Both the position numbers and the translations under genes were made by a program. 64,000 nt of DNA from Apophysomyces variabilis (taxonomy: Eukaryota > Mucoromycota > Mucoromycetes > Mucorales > Mucoraceae): contig MZZL01000409.1 of the NCBI GenBank assembly GCA_002749535.1, positions 612,962-676,961 of the forward strand, in the 5' to 3' direction. Numbering within the stretch: position 1 is the stretch's first letter; the number at the start of each line of letters is the position of its first letter. The notes below the pieces were generated by a model. The model saw only the letters and a list, made by a program, of their open reading frames with translations, searched no databases and was not told the origin of the DNA. Positions 48,701 to 60,286 of this stretch are shown piece by piece.

Positions 48701-49065
48701 TACCCAAAAGGGTATGGAACACAAAGTGTTTCTAGCATTACGAAAAAGGTAGCAGCAGTCATCTTGGGTGAAAGAAAAGTGAAGCTATAGCTAAGAGCAA
48801 GTAAAAGTAAGGTAGAGGGCATAAGGAAACTAAGGGAAAAAAGAAGAGGCGAAGTAAAGGAAAGGTGAGAGAGAGTTCCACAAACGAATGTCCTTTGAAG
48901 TGTATGTACTACCCAGTGCTTGGGTACACATGTACAATTGCCATTGATTTCTTCCGCCAAAAAAGAGCCGAAATAGCATAATTGAATAAATCTCCTCTTT
49001 TCTTCGCTTTTCTTTTCTTTTTATTTTATTCGTTAATCTTGTATGGTAATGACAGACACAACAGT
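45759..49065. other. 3.3 kb without a recognised gene; purine-rich right end
   Basis: Frames up to about 100 codons (46064-46330 plus, 47839-48144 plus) lack motifs. Around 46070-46145 two imperfect copies of a CTTATAGAACAATG-like word occur. About 48750-48880 is strongly purine-rich on the plus strand and lies 200-300 bp upstream of the RapGAP start. No tRNA, rRNA or transposase was seen. Confidence 0.45.
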
Positions 49066-52000
49066 ATGATAAGTTCATCGTCTACGTCTCGAATAAATAC
49101 ACAACAACAACCCGTGGTTACCCAGTCAGCTCGTCTTCCAACTAGACTCCATCAGCGAATTGGACCGTCCTCATTTTTCTCTCTTCGTCCTTCCATCAGT
49201 ACTCAACGTCTCGATCCAATCAATTCATCGGATGGTGAAAAAAGTGCGAAACGTAGCTTGGGTCAGATGTTTTGGCGACAAAAGACACCAGATATTTTTC
49301 AGGAATCATCATCTAAAGGCAGTCCTCCCCCGTCCCTGGCATCAGATCCAAAGAAACCACCTATAAACCCAAATGATTCAAAACTTGGAATGAGACTGAA
49401 TATATGGGAGGTAAACTAAGATATTGATACGCCCCACTCTCTATCGTAGATTTGCCAATGCTATTCTCTTTCATTTCTGTAACATATAGGCTAATAAGAC
49501 AGATCAGAGGGAAAAGAGTAAGGATAGTCGACATTCAGTTGAACGTCACGGTCTCTCGCCGTCTATATCTAGCAATAACAACAAAAAGTCGCCTCCCTAT
49601 TCCGATTCTCTTTCCTTTCCAGCTAATCATCCTCGAGCGGGTCGTTCCTTTCCGCCACCTTCCAGTACTACTCTTTCATCTGCTATCAGACCGCTCAATC
49701 ACCTTTCCATGACTCATCCACCTTCGGTTGCCGAATGTTGCGGTTGGATCGCCGAGCATTGTAATGCTGCATTAACTTCAATGGACAGCACCGAAAAGTC
49801 GAATTTCGCAATCAAGAAAGATGTGAATATCGCATTCGACAGTGTCCAAGTGCTTTTGGGTGCGCTGGACGCCCCCAACAATGAAATTGTTCAACTCAAA
49901 GACCGACTACAGAAGCTCCGACAGACATTTAGTGAGCTGCAGACAACTTCCGAAAGGAAAGATCCAGTACTGAAAAGAAATGCCTCGATAATGGTAACTC
50001 GAAAATATACAAACGTGCCTTCAGATCTAGACAATTGATGAAATTTTGTCTTCTTAGCTCCAATCCGTCTTGGACATATGCTTAGAATGCAAGGCCATCC
50101 AAAGCATATCATTTATCCATCCGGGCGATTACAGGGTTGAATACCCCAAAATCCTTCCTCGGCGTTATAATCCTTCACAATACCAATCAATGTGGCCGGA
50201 TCACATTGATACAAAAGCAAGTTGGTTTCGCAGACACTTTGTTGGCAAGGGGTATATGAACCTGATAGGTCCCCTCCGTTCAAATGCCCAAGGCAAGCAA
50301 TCTCGTCCCTCAGACGATGGCTCCTATGGGATCATTTCAGTAGTACGAGAACGAGCCAAAAATTTCAGTGGCCCGGGTAATGGAGTAGCAGCGGTCTTGG
50401 GATGGCAATATCGTATTATTATTCGTGGGCAAGAGGTAAATCATTATTAACGGGTACCATGATTGCATAATTAACCCATGGAGTACAAAGCCTGCAAGCT
50501 GGTGTCATATTATACATGAAACCATGGCCAAAGAGACAATTGCCTATCTGGAGGCAACTGGACAAGGGCATTGCCTGGATCAAAGCCCTTTAGAGCAACG
50601 ACGCGGTCGCTCCTTCCATAATACATTAAGTAGTAACAATAGTGCATCCCGATCAATGCGAGCGGCGGTCCTCGCTGCCTACCCGGGTTTGGATTTACGA
50701 AACTTTAAGGAATTGTCGGCGGAAGTAACAATCATGACTGGACTTGAGAGAGAGCTGTTGAAATTTGATGAAATAGGGGTAAATCGCATGCATTGTGTTA
50801 TTCTATTGTTCATCATGCTTTCACCCTTTAGATACCACCGAATTACAAGTTTGGTGTTCTCAATGTCCTCGATGGTCAATCCACAGAAGAAGAATGGTTT
50901 TCAAACACAGGTTTATCTGAACCCTTAGAACGATTTTTAAATGCCATTGGCACACGGGTCAACTTGAGAGGATATATGGGGTATGCAGCTGGCCTGGATA
51001 CTAAATGTAATAAATCTAGCCCCTTACAATACATGCATACTGAGTAGCATTTTGCAGCAGGAGAATCTGGAGAAATATCGTACGTATCGCGTTGGCGGGA
51101 ACAAGATATCATGTTCCACATCGCACCATTGATGCCATCCAGAGATCAGGATAGACAGCAAGTACATAGGAAACGGCATATCGGAAATGGTAGGTCTTTG
51201 ATTGCAGTCTAATTTAAACCATGCATTATTTACCCAATCCTTCTATATCTAGACATCGTCTGCATAGTCTTCGTAGAAGGAAATCAGCGTTTCGACCCGA
51301 ATATGATTCGATCTCAGTTCTTGCATGTATTCATTGTTATTCATCCCGAATCCGCTGATGGCAAAGATTGTTGGAGGTAAGAAAAGGCACAATGTTACCC
51401 AAGCGTTTCCTTGATGAATTTATTGTATTCTCAAAGGGTGGAAGTGGTGCGTAACAAAGATGTCATTGAATTTGGTCCTCCTCTACCAAGCCCGCCAGTG
51501 TTTTACGACGAAAAAGAGCTCGCTGAATATCTTAAAATAAAGCGTAAGTACTTTGGGTTTGAGAAGTATCAAATTTTTCGACTCATGTTCAACAGTGATT
51601 AACGGGGACAATGCGGCGTTGAAATCTGACAAGTTTGCCATCCCCAATATCAAAGCCCGCAAAGGCATCCTTAAAAATTTGGTGGAAACAGGCCTTGCCG
51701 CCCCGACATCAATTGGTCGGGCATTAAGCACAAATCGGCTGACCAGAAACAGTAGCGTTCTCGGAAGACAATCGAGGCCGGATACTATTGAGAGACCTAA
51801 ATCAGCCGGTGCACAGCGCACTTCTCGCACCAGCCTACGAAACCTCGGTAGTGGCAGTCCGCCACGGTCAATTACACCCGATACGCCGCCTATACCTACA
51901 CCGTCCCGCTCTACTCTTTTGCAGGATCTCAAGAGTTTTGCTAAACGACGTAGTAGTGGAATAGCAGCCAGAAAAGACTTTACTCCAAAAGCAGTTTCAC

Positions 52001-52350
52001 TGGATGATTCAACGGAGAAGGTATATGATCGTACGAGTGATAAGAACGAGGATGACAGTAAGTTTTTCCTGTCGCAAACAAGCCCCTGAGGTAGTTAATC
52101 TTTTGCTATAGGTACTGAGGAAGACTTGAGCAAGATAGCATGGAAAAAACAGCATGAGGAGGGACCAAGTTCAGAACGTCTACCGCAAATAGAGCCCAAC
52201 CTTAGCTCCAGGCCTGCTCCGTCTTCGCCCGATGGGATACGCTCAAGAGCCCAGAGTTTGATGAGTACAGTAATGAATCGCCGTCCACGTGGTCTGTCCA
52301 GTGCGGCCGACAAGCCTTACATGAGTGGATCCGTAGCACAGATCTTATGA
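49066..52350 (+). CDS. Rap1GAP-type Rap/Ran GTPase-activating protein
   Basis: Large multi-exon gene, about 950 residues. A disordered Ser/Pro-rich N-terminus is followed by a helical region (SVAECCGWIAEHCNAALTSM) and a fungal-specific stretch (DYRVEYPKILPRRYNPSQYQ). The RapGAP domain starts with KFGVLNVLDGQSTEEEWFSN, GTRVNLRGYMGYAAGLDTK, and GESGEISYVSRWREQDIMFH. The catalytic helix is RKRHIGNDIVCIVFVEGNQR, whose Asn in the GND position supplies the catalytic thumb of Rap1GAP. FDPNMIRSQFLHVFIVIHPE completes the domain, and a basic, low-complexity tail ends the protein. RapGAPs switch off Ras-like Rap GTPases. Introns lie for example at 50456-50485 and 50779-50834. The ATG at 49066 follows a pyrimidine-rich leader, though an in-frame alternative begins at 48982. 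Confidence 0.9.
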
Positions 52351-54562
52351 GATAGAACTTAAACTAAGAATTATTTCATTTGGTTAAAGAAATGTACTAT
52401 AAAAAGTCCGCAGTGTTAGCCTTGCCTCCTTAGTAAGGCCATAAACGCATTGACTCAAAAATGCAGCCAAACGAAAGGAGGAGGAGACATGAAGCGTGCT
52501 AAGCAGAAGAGCCTATTCTTTTTCTTCGCGTTTGGCACAAGAAAATGGTGCGAGCGATAGGGCTAGTTTGACTAAGGATTGAAGTCAAAAAGGGTTGTAA
52601 TACAATGCTATACAGATTTAATCGTAATGGAAAATTTCACCGGATATTAAGGTCGAACGCAGTAACACGGACACGGACACGAAATTCAGGCTGTTTGTTT
52701 TTATTTTGTTCCGTTGTGTACTATTTCGAGTATTTCTGATGATTTGTTTGTTCTGGCTTGAATATAGCCCATTACAATTGTTTAAGCTGTGCAAGCTATC
52801 ACAAAATTGCTTTCTTGTCCTTTATATTATATTTTAGTGATTGAAAAGCGGAAGAGGGAAGGAGATTTTATCGGGTATATCCTGTAATGTAATGCTTACC
52901 AGATGAGGATCAGATTGATAGCGATATTGACCAGGCATAACTTTTGTATTTTTCCGCGCTATCTTCCGTAAGTGCTAACCCTAACTATGAAAACATGAGT
53001 GCTACTGAGTATACACTCATTGATGTTTTTGACATCCGGATGCTGCAGATAATTCCATGTCCGGGAAAGCGCGAACCCAAGATCCAACGATTCGTTAAGA
53101 GTACCAAGCTGGACGTTGGCAACTTCTCTAAGTTTCTCTTATTCTTTTTTTTTAGTGGGTCATCAGCGGAATTAAATCAATAACACTACGGCATATGGAA
53201 GACTTGGGCTCCCTACATGGTCTGTCTTTCCACTCTAGGAAAGGGTAGTTCACCAAGAACAGCAAGTTTCTTCAGTTAGGAAGTTGCTATGTCATAGTTA
53301 GGGAGTCCTGCTGACCATGTGAGCCACACCTCGCTCCCTTATTTTTTCGATGGATAGGATGGCCATGGCTTCCTTTCCCAATTTTACTTGCTTTCATTGT
53401 GCGAAAAGGAGTCTTGTTTTTGCGTATTGTTCAGTCAAGTCATCAACTCTTTTGACGGTATGAAGGAAAGGAGAATGCGCAGGCTCCATAGCCTTGTTAT
53501 TAACGATTCCTAATCTTCTTAACAAGAAACAGCATAAGGAAAGCCCGCAATCATGGCAGGGCGCACAGTTCATGACTATATCTTTGTTTTCCCTGATATG
53601 CAAATGTCCGAACATGCTATCCTGGGGTTTCGTTTTGATGAGCACGGGTACAAAATCGATTTTGTGTAACAGGAAGGCATAAAACACAAGACGATGAGAA
53701 ATCTGTTGGGTTGCCCTAAAAAACGGAAGTTGGCTGAGTTACCCTTTATTGACACATATTAACAGAAAGAACGCCTCTTTTGTGCTAACAGTACAGAAAG
53801 AACAATCACAGTATGTTTGCTTTAGCATACGGCACTATCCATGGTTAACACTGATATAAAATATCAAGTCCATAGTGTTCAGACCCTTCCTCAACAACAA
53901 TGTGTTTCTCAAATTAAATCCATGTTCCTGTATCTACTGCACGTTTTAACGTTAATTTTCCGCTGCATGGTGTTGGTATGTCGATTACCATTGTTCCCCA
54001 TGGTTGGCCCCCTTTCTGTTACACGTTGGCGATTTTTCCTCGCCAATCCTAATGAGGGAGGAGCCGCTCAAAAGACCTTCGGACCCCTTTTGGTCTCCTC
54101 AACTGCATAACACAGGCTAGGATGGTTGACGAATGAGGCTGATAGAGTGCATAGGCTCAGAAACATTTGTGTCTACAATTGTCGATAGCCCTTCGGTTTC
54201 TTATTTCATAAGAAGAATAGTGGCAATACGAAGGCGGAGAGATAGCCACTATCATTTATTGCTAGCAAGAGAGCGATGCAACAATAAGATTCTTAAATTA
54301 TTTCGCTGACAAGAAGGGTTTATTTCCAACAAATATATTTAACAAGTAATTATTTTCTCTGCCAAGCTAAATTAAAAGGAATGTTTTTACATATAATTAT
54401 AAGAAAGAGTATTCAGAAATAGTGTCGTCAGATCCAGCCGGATAATTTGGGTAATTAAGGCAATGTAGGGGAGAAACAAGATAGAGAGATAGTGTGTGTG
54501 AGATGTTTTACGGAAGCTAGATATTGAGGGGAGGGGTTTCATGGTTGGAGGGAAATAACGCT
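52351..54562. other. 2.2 kb between convergent genes, no gene seen
   Basis: It lies between the RapGAP stop and the G-alpha stop. The frames at 52944-53183 and 53841-54110 are motif-free. Poly-T and AT-rich stretches are consistent with 3' ends. Nothing else is supported. Confidence 0.45.
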
Positions 54563-55756
54563 TTACAGAAGACCCACATCGCGCAAGTTGTCGTGCACGA
54601 TGATATCGCTGACCGCCGCCATGACAAACTTAATCTGGTTTGTGTCGGTTGCACATGTAAAGTGTGTATAAACTTGCTTTGTTTCTGCTCTTGTGTTTAA
54701 CGAGACAAACCGTTGTAGCAGATATTGACACGCGTTTTCGTAGCTGTTATCTCCCGTGTAGTCTCCAAAGTAATGAGTGAGAGGACTTCGTTTTAACTTC
54801 TCAGCAAAGAGGTCAATCTTGTTGAGGAAAAGGATGATTGATGTTTTAGTAAACCAACGGGAGTTACAGATCGAGTCGAACAAGGTCAACGATTCCTGTA
54901 ACCGGTTCACAGAGCTGTCTTCTGCTAGGACTTGATCATATTCGGAAATGGCAACCAGAAATACAATCGCGGTGACGTTCTCAAAACAATGGATCCATTT
55001 TTTACGTTCTGATCGTTGACCACCAACATCAAACATACGGTAAGTGGAGTTGTTGATCATAAAAGTAGTCTCTGTAATCCCAGTGGTTTTTACCCGGGAT
55101 CGCAGGATATCTTGGTCACTTGGTAAATAGTTTGGATGGCCAATGCGAATGATTGTATCAAAGTAACTATAAGTGGTTGATTTCCATGTGAGTTGACCTT
55201 CATCTGATATGGCAGTGAGCCGAAGGGCGTTGGCATACTTACTATGTAGCTGAGTCATTGAGTTGGAACCTGTTTGATTGTGCCACGCAAGCTCGCACGC
55301 CCTCGTCATCCCAAAGAGCGGCAATCGCTTCGACAAGGTCATGACTAAGTTCTTCGACCTGACACGGTGCTGCTAGAATCATTCGACGATGAATTTCGTT
55401 TGTGGGATTCTGAAGTGAAATATCAAGTCTTTTCATGGCCTCGAGGGTGACACGCATTGATTGTACTGTGTTGCTGTAAATGACTTCTTTGAAACTTTCA
55501 CGTTCATCGTGTGTATATCCACCATCATGGATAAGTTTCATCTGCTTTAAAATTGTAGACTTCCCGGACTCTCCAGCACCTGATGTGCATTGTTTTACGT
55601 TAATACAATCATTTCTGGTTTATCACCGAGTTCTGTACCTAGCAGCAACATTTTGATCTCATTCTTGGTCTTCACTTTATCGCGTTTGATTTGAGATTCA
55701 ATCTCTTGGTGACGTTGTTTTTCTTCGATGCGTTCGGCGGATTGGCAGCAGCCCAT
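54563..55756 (-). CDS. Heterotrimeric G-protein alpha subunit
   Basis: Three exons, about 355 residues. The N-terminus [12 protein letters not shown] has Gly2 for myristoylation and Cys3/Cys4 for palmitoylation. The P-loop is [16 protein letters not shown], with an intron (ending CACATCAG) splitting the glycine. The helical domain ends [20 protein letters not shown], with a GTAAGT intron splitting the Tyr codon. Switch I is [12 protein letters not shown] and switch II is [28 protein letters not shown] binds the guanine base and [13 protein letters not shown] is the TCAT motif. The C-terminus NLRDVGLL lacks the Cys at position -4 of Gi-type subunits, so it should be resistant to pertussis toxin. 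It couples receptors to effectors. It is convergent with RapGAP and divergent from the YANK kinase. Confidence 0.96.
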
Positions 55757-57793
55757 TTTTTTGAATATTATGAATGAGTAGATGAATGAAAGATGAATCC
55801 GACGTGGTGAAACAGGGTTTAATTTAAAGGCTTTTGCAGTTCTGGTAAAAAGGAAGAAGAAAGGGGAACTAAAGGAGGCGCACGATAAGGGAATGGAGCC
55901 GAAAGTCAGGGAACGTGAGCGCTCTGCAGGAAAATGTAGATTCGGATCGCAGAGACAAGGAGCGGCCCCCCAGGAAAAACCGAAGTGGCACAGAATGAAA
56001 AATGAGCTTAATAATGAGACCTTTTTTCCACGCTATAAATGTGCCTTGATTTGAATTTGCAAGCGTCCATCGTCATGACAGCGCTATTCGTAACGCAGGG
56101 CTTTGTTTGTTCCCGGTCATTACCAGTCGCTATGGAGATCGGCGTTTCTATGTTATGTCAACTATCCGTTCTGATGAACCGTTTGAAGCGTAGAGATCTC
56201 CTGGGGTTTATTCTCCTAATCACTTCTTCCATAATATTGACTTTATCCCCTTCCGTTCCCGCTCCGGGACAGTCTCTTTTCTATTATCTCCTGCATTACA
56301 GGCAAAGGAGCAAAACATGTATAATTGCCTGTTGATCACGGATAGACTTGCCAATGGAGAATTTTAAACTTTTTAGAATAGAGATTTGCTCTATGAAAAT
56401 TACAATGAGCTGAAAATGCCCATTTTTGGTTAATGGAAGGAAAAGGGAAAAGAAAAAGCTGATCGCATCATCTCGACCATTCATTCCGTGAGACTTCTCG
56501 CTTTGTTTTTTTCTTCTTCTTTGTATCGCATGACTTTCCGCATGCATATGATTCCATCAAATTTCCGCATATAAAGATATCCATGTACGCACTGACGAAA
56601 TGAAAAAAAGGAATAAGCTTATTACTTTAATTGTGCAGAAAAGTTTTTCGCAGAGCGAAACAATTCTTATCCCTTGATCAAAGGAGTGCATAAAGATTGA
56701 TTGCATAGTGAATCCACAAAGGTAAGCTATAAGAGATATTGCATGCGAAAGTAATAAGGAGCGATGATTTTATGAATTGCATTTTGTTACACTTGAACCA
56801 ATTGTAGAGACCATGGATACTTGTCGCCCCGGTGTATGGGTTTCATTTTAACCTATTAAAATCGTGCTGAATGTCTCTCTTCAGAGTCCCTTAGATATTG
56901 TGCCACACTCCATAGTTTTTGACCTGAACTTGCGCCCTTTTTTAGAATCGCCTCTCGGAAGCCATTCATAAAATATCATGATACTTGCCATATATGTTCT
57001 GTAGGTGTAAAAGGTATGAGCGTGGGTAAGGTTATGCATGTGCGTGTTCCCCTTGTGGAGATCGAACATGTGTAACATTAAAAACCACTGAGATGAGATC
57101 ATCGTGAACTCTTTGCCTATCAAAGGAGTGAACTAGATTGAATTAGGCCCAGTATGGATCTAACGATTCTCCACGCCTTGTCGATCAAAAACTTCAAAAC
57201 GTTTAGCCCCGTGTTAATATATCATGCCAGGTAATTGATTATGTTTCCCTGTGTACGGTTAATGAAAAGGTTTGCTTCCAAGATAACCACGTATCGTGCA
57301 AAAAGCGAGATAGGCAGGAAAGAGAAAACAAAGATTACCTTTTCTTTTCTTTTCTTTCCTTTTGTTTTTGTTTTTTTTATGAAAAGCGTATATGTGGTTA
57401 TCTCAATGGGGTTTTGCCACTTTAAATGGAGATGGGATTGGATTGTTTCCCAACTGCCTTCTGCGTAGCGAACCGTTTCCTCATTCGATCGTTCTTATGG
57501 TTTCCCCCCGACAATATCCAATTTTTTTTTCGGTGCCCGCCGTGTAACACGAAAGCTGTCTGGTGAAAAGTTCCCTTTTGCCATTTTGTTTCTTCTTCGT
57601 TATACGTTTTGATATGCTGCGTTGGTTGTAGTTGCTTCTTACTTCACCACACAGGAACCTTCATTATAACCACTTAAATACTCTTTCTTTCTTTTTGTTT
57701 CTTCTTACCCAAACCTATTTTTGTACATAATATATCTTCCTCTTTATACACTCATCTGTTTTAAGTTAATCATTCATCGGATCGTGAGCTACG
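55757..57793. promoter_or_regulatory. Divergent upstream region of G-alpha and YANK kinase
   Basis: 2.0 kb between divergent start codons. A pyrimidine-rich run (57340-57380, and again 57660-57720) precedes the kinase ATG and looks like a leader tract. The frame at 56039-56335 lacks any motif. No gene is supported here. Confidence 0.4.
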
Positions 57794-60001
57794 ATGGGCG
57801 CCGTTTGTTGCCACGAGGAACATGTCGATCTAGAAGGCGAAGGTAAAATGACTCCAAACATCCTTTTATCAACAGCTGACTTATGGACTCGTGACTTAGT
57901 CGATCTTGCCCATTTCACCTTGCTGCGATCGGTTGGGAAAGGTGCTTTCGGAAAAGTGCGCGTGGTTCAACATAAAGGGAACAAACAACTGTACGCACTT
58001 AAATATATCAACAAAGCGAAATGTATTCAAATGCGCGCTGTGGAGAATATCATTTCCGAACGACGATTACTCGAGCAAATCAATTGTGGCCTTATTGTCA
58101 ACTTACGCTATGCTTTTCAAGACGATGAAAACCTTTTTATGATACTGGATCTTATGCTCGGCGGCGATCTTCGATTTCATTTAGATCGACTTGGCGTTAT
58201 GCCTGAAGAATATGTTCGATTTTATGCGGCAGAAGTGGCAATAAGTCTTCGTTATCTTCATAAGAAGAATATTGTCCACAGGTTAGTTGACAAACATAGA
58301 ATGTTGGCAGGGCATTCAGATTGAACGGTTGGATATCATAGAGATCTTAAGCCAGATAATATTCTATTGAACGAACATGGACATGCTCATTTGACGGACT
58401 TTAACATTGCAGTCCAATTTTCGGAGAAGAAACCGCTAACTTCAGTGGCTGGTTCCATGGCGTATATGGCACCTGAAGTACTGCAGAAACGAGGATATTT
58501 CGCATCTGTAGATTGGTGGTCCTTGGGTGTTGTATGCTTCGAACTACTTTTTGGAAAGGTAACTGTTCGGCAACCTGTTTATAATTTACTTATCCATATT
58601 GGTTATTAGCGTCCGTTTCGTGGTAAATCAAATGATGCTCTGCAGCAGGCTATCCTGCGGGACCCCATCAAATTTCCTGAAAACAGCCGCGTGTCTGGCG
58701 AAGCAATTGACTTAATCAAGGGTCTTTTAACACGCGATATAAAACAAAGACTCGGTGTAGATGAAGCCGGATTTCAACGATTGCAAAACCATCCATGGTT
58801 TAAAGGCATTGACTGGTTTGCCTTGGAAGCGAAAGAAGCTCAACCACCTTTTGTGCCGGATGTAAGTTATTGATTCATTTATTGTCTCCGCTCAAACCCT
58901 TTTTTTTTATTGTCGGAATAGAATAAACGCGCGAATTTTGATCCCACACACGAACTAGAGGAAATCTTGTTAGAAGATCATCCCCTAAAGGTTCGCAAAC
59001 GAAACCCAAAACGCAGTCAGGGGTCGCATGCGAAGACGTCCCAGAGTAACACGAGCGAACTACCCGTATCTGAAACCAGCCCAGAACGGCAAATGATGGA
59101 AGATAAATTTCTAACGTTTGATTTCACTAAACCCGATGAAAACGAAAAAAGAAAGAAAGAATTGGAACAAAAGCGATGGGCGCAAAAGATGAGCAAGACA
59201 AATGGAGAAAAACATGGAATATATGCTACTGGTTACGCAAGCACACGAAAGGCAGCCGGAACATATAAAGCAAGTGTCCTTGACTACATCAATCAAAAGC
59301 CCACAACACCCCTGTCTGCTGGAGATATTCTCAAACTAGAAGAACTTGCCCGCATGGCCCGTGCAGGTATTGGGAAAGACAGGGCGGCTGATTGGCGTCC
59401 TCCATCGGGAATTTTATCTCACAGTCCCCCAGACGGCAAACATCCGCTGGACGCTGTCCAAGCACGCGATGATTACATTATCCAAGCGGGTGGAGTTCCG
59501 CCACCAGCTCGTCCACCCCCACCCTTGAAAACTTCAACTGACACTGTTTCTCGTCACGATGGAGCTTTCGGTGTGGAGAAGTCGCAGGATGCCGTGGCAA
59601 GTTCAAAGGTACGATACCGTCGTCGATCGTCTGATGCAAGTTACCAAATGGCATCATCGCCGGAAAATAGTGACCGCCCATTAATGGCTACAGGCTCCTC
59701 TTCCGGCGCATCCAATGTCATGGATCACAAAGTGAGTATGGAACCTGATAGTCCCCCAGAATGGATGTACGACCCTCGCACCCTTCCGCCAATCCCGGCC
59801 TCCACGGACGAAGATCGGCCAGTCTTCTCCGCACCCAAAAAATGCTTTACCTCACCATCCCATGTGCGACCGGTACCAAAATGCCATTCAAGTATCTCTC
59901 GAAACCATAGCACCCCGCTTCCACCTCCTACGTCCTTGCCTCCACCTATTCCAACCAGTCTTCCATCCTTGCCTATCACACCATCTCGGCGACCCGCGTG
60001 A
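57794..60001 (+). CDS. YANK/STK32-type AGC protein kinase
   Basis: Four exons. MGAVCCHEE at the start fits N-myristoylation plus palmitoylation. The kinase domain runs from about residue 38: glycine loop [17 protein letters not shown]-equivalent lysine in LYALKYINK, and Glu in [11 protein letters not shown]. The catalytic loop is VHRDLKPDN after an intron that splits the Arg codon. The magnesium motif is DFN ([11 protein letters not shown]), not DFG, a hallmark of YANK/STK32 kinases. The activation segment ends [14 protein letters not shown], then [20 protein letters not shown], and [15 protein letters not shown] long Pro/Ser-rich tail (about 345 residues, with PPARPPPP and [11 protein letters not shown]) follows. 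Membrane attachment and polybasic tail suggest plasma-membrane signalling; the substrate is unknown. Confidence 0.93.
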
Positions 60002-60286
60002 ATAGATTTATGCTATACCATATGAATTAGAGCTATATTTTTTTAAACCTGTATAAAGAAGACAGACTATTCCATGATCTTTTGATAAAGACAGATGCAG
60101 CACAGTAATATTTTGTTTCTCTAACATTCCTTCAAAGGTTGATGTTGCAGGAATGTGACTTGTGCTAAACTTGGCATATTTCCTTTTTCAGGTTGTTTTC
60201 AAAGCATTTGCTCCCAAAAGGACAACGAAGAAATTCAGTTGATCACTCTTTCTTCTTTTGTTTGACGCAACTCTTCTTTGGTTACC
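60002..60286. promoter_or_regulatory. Short intergenic / myosin leader
   Basis: 285 bp between the YANK kinase stop and the myosin ATG, so the 3' end and the promoter overlap closely. No distinct element was recognised. Confidence 0.4.

Noticed and set aside
53841..54110. 89-codon plus-strand frame between convergent genes
   Set aside because: There is no motif, no exon partner and it lies in probable 3' DNA.
56039..56335. 98-codon hydrophobic plus-strand frame
   Set aside because: It has no motif and lies in a leader/promoter region; hydrophobic frames are common by chance in T-rich DNA.
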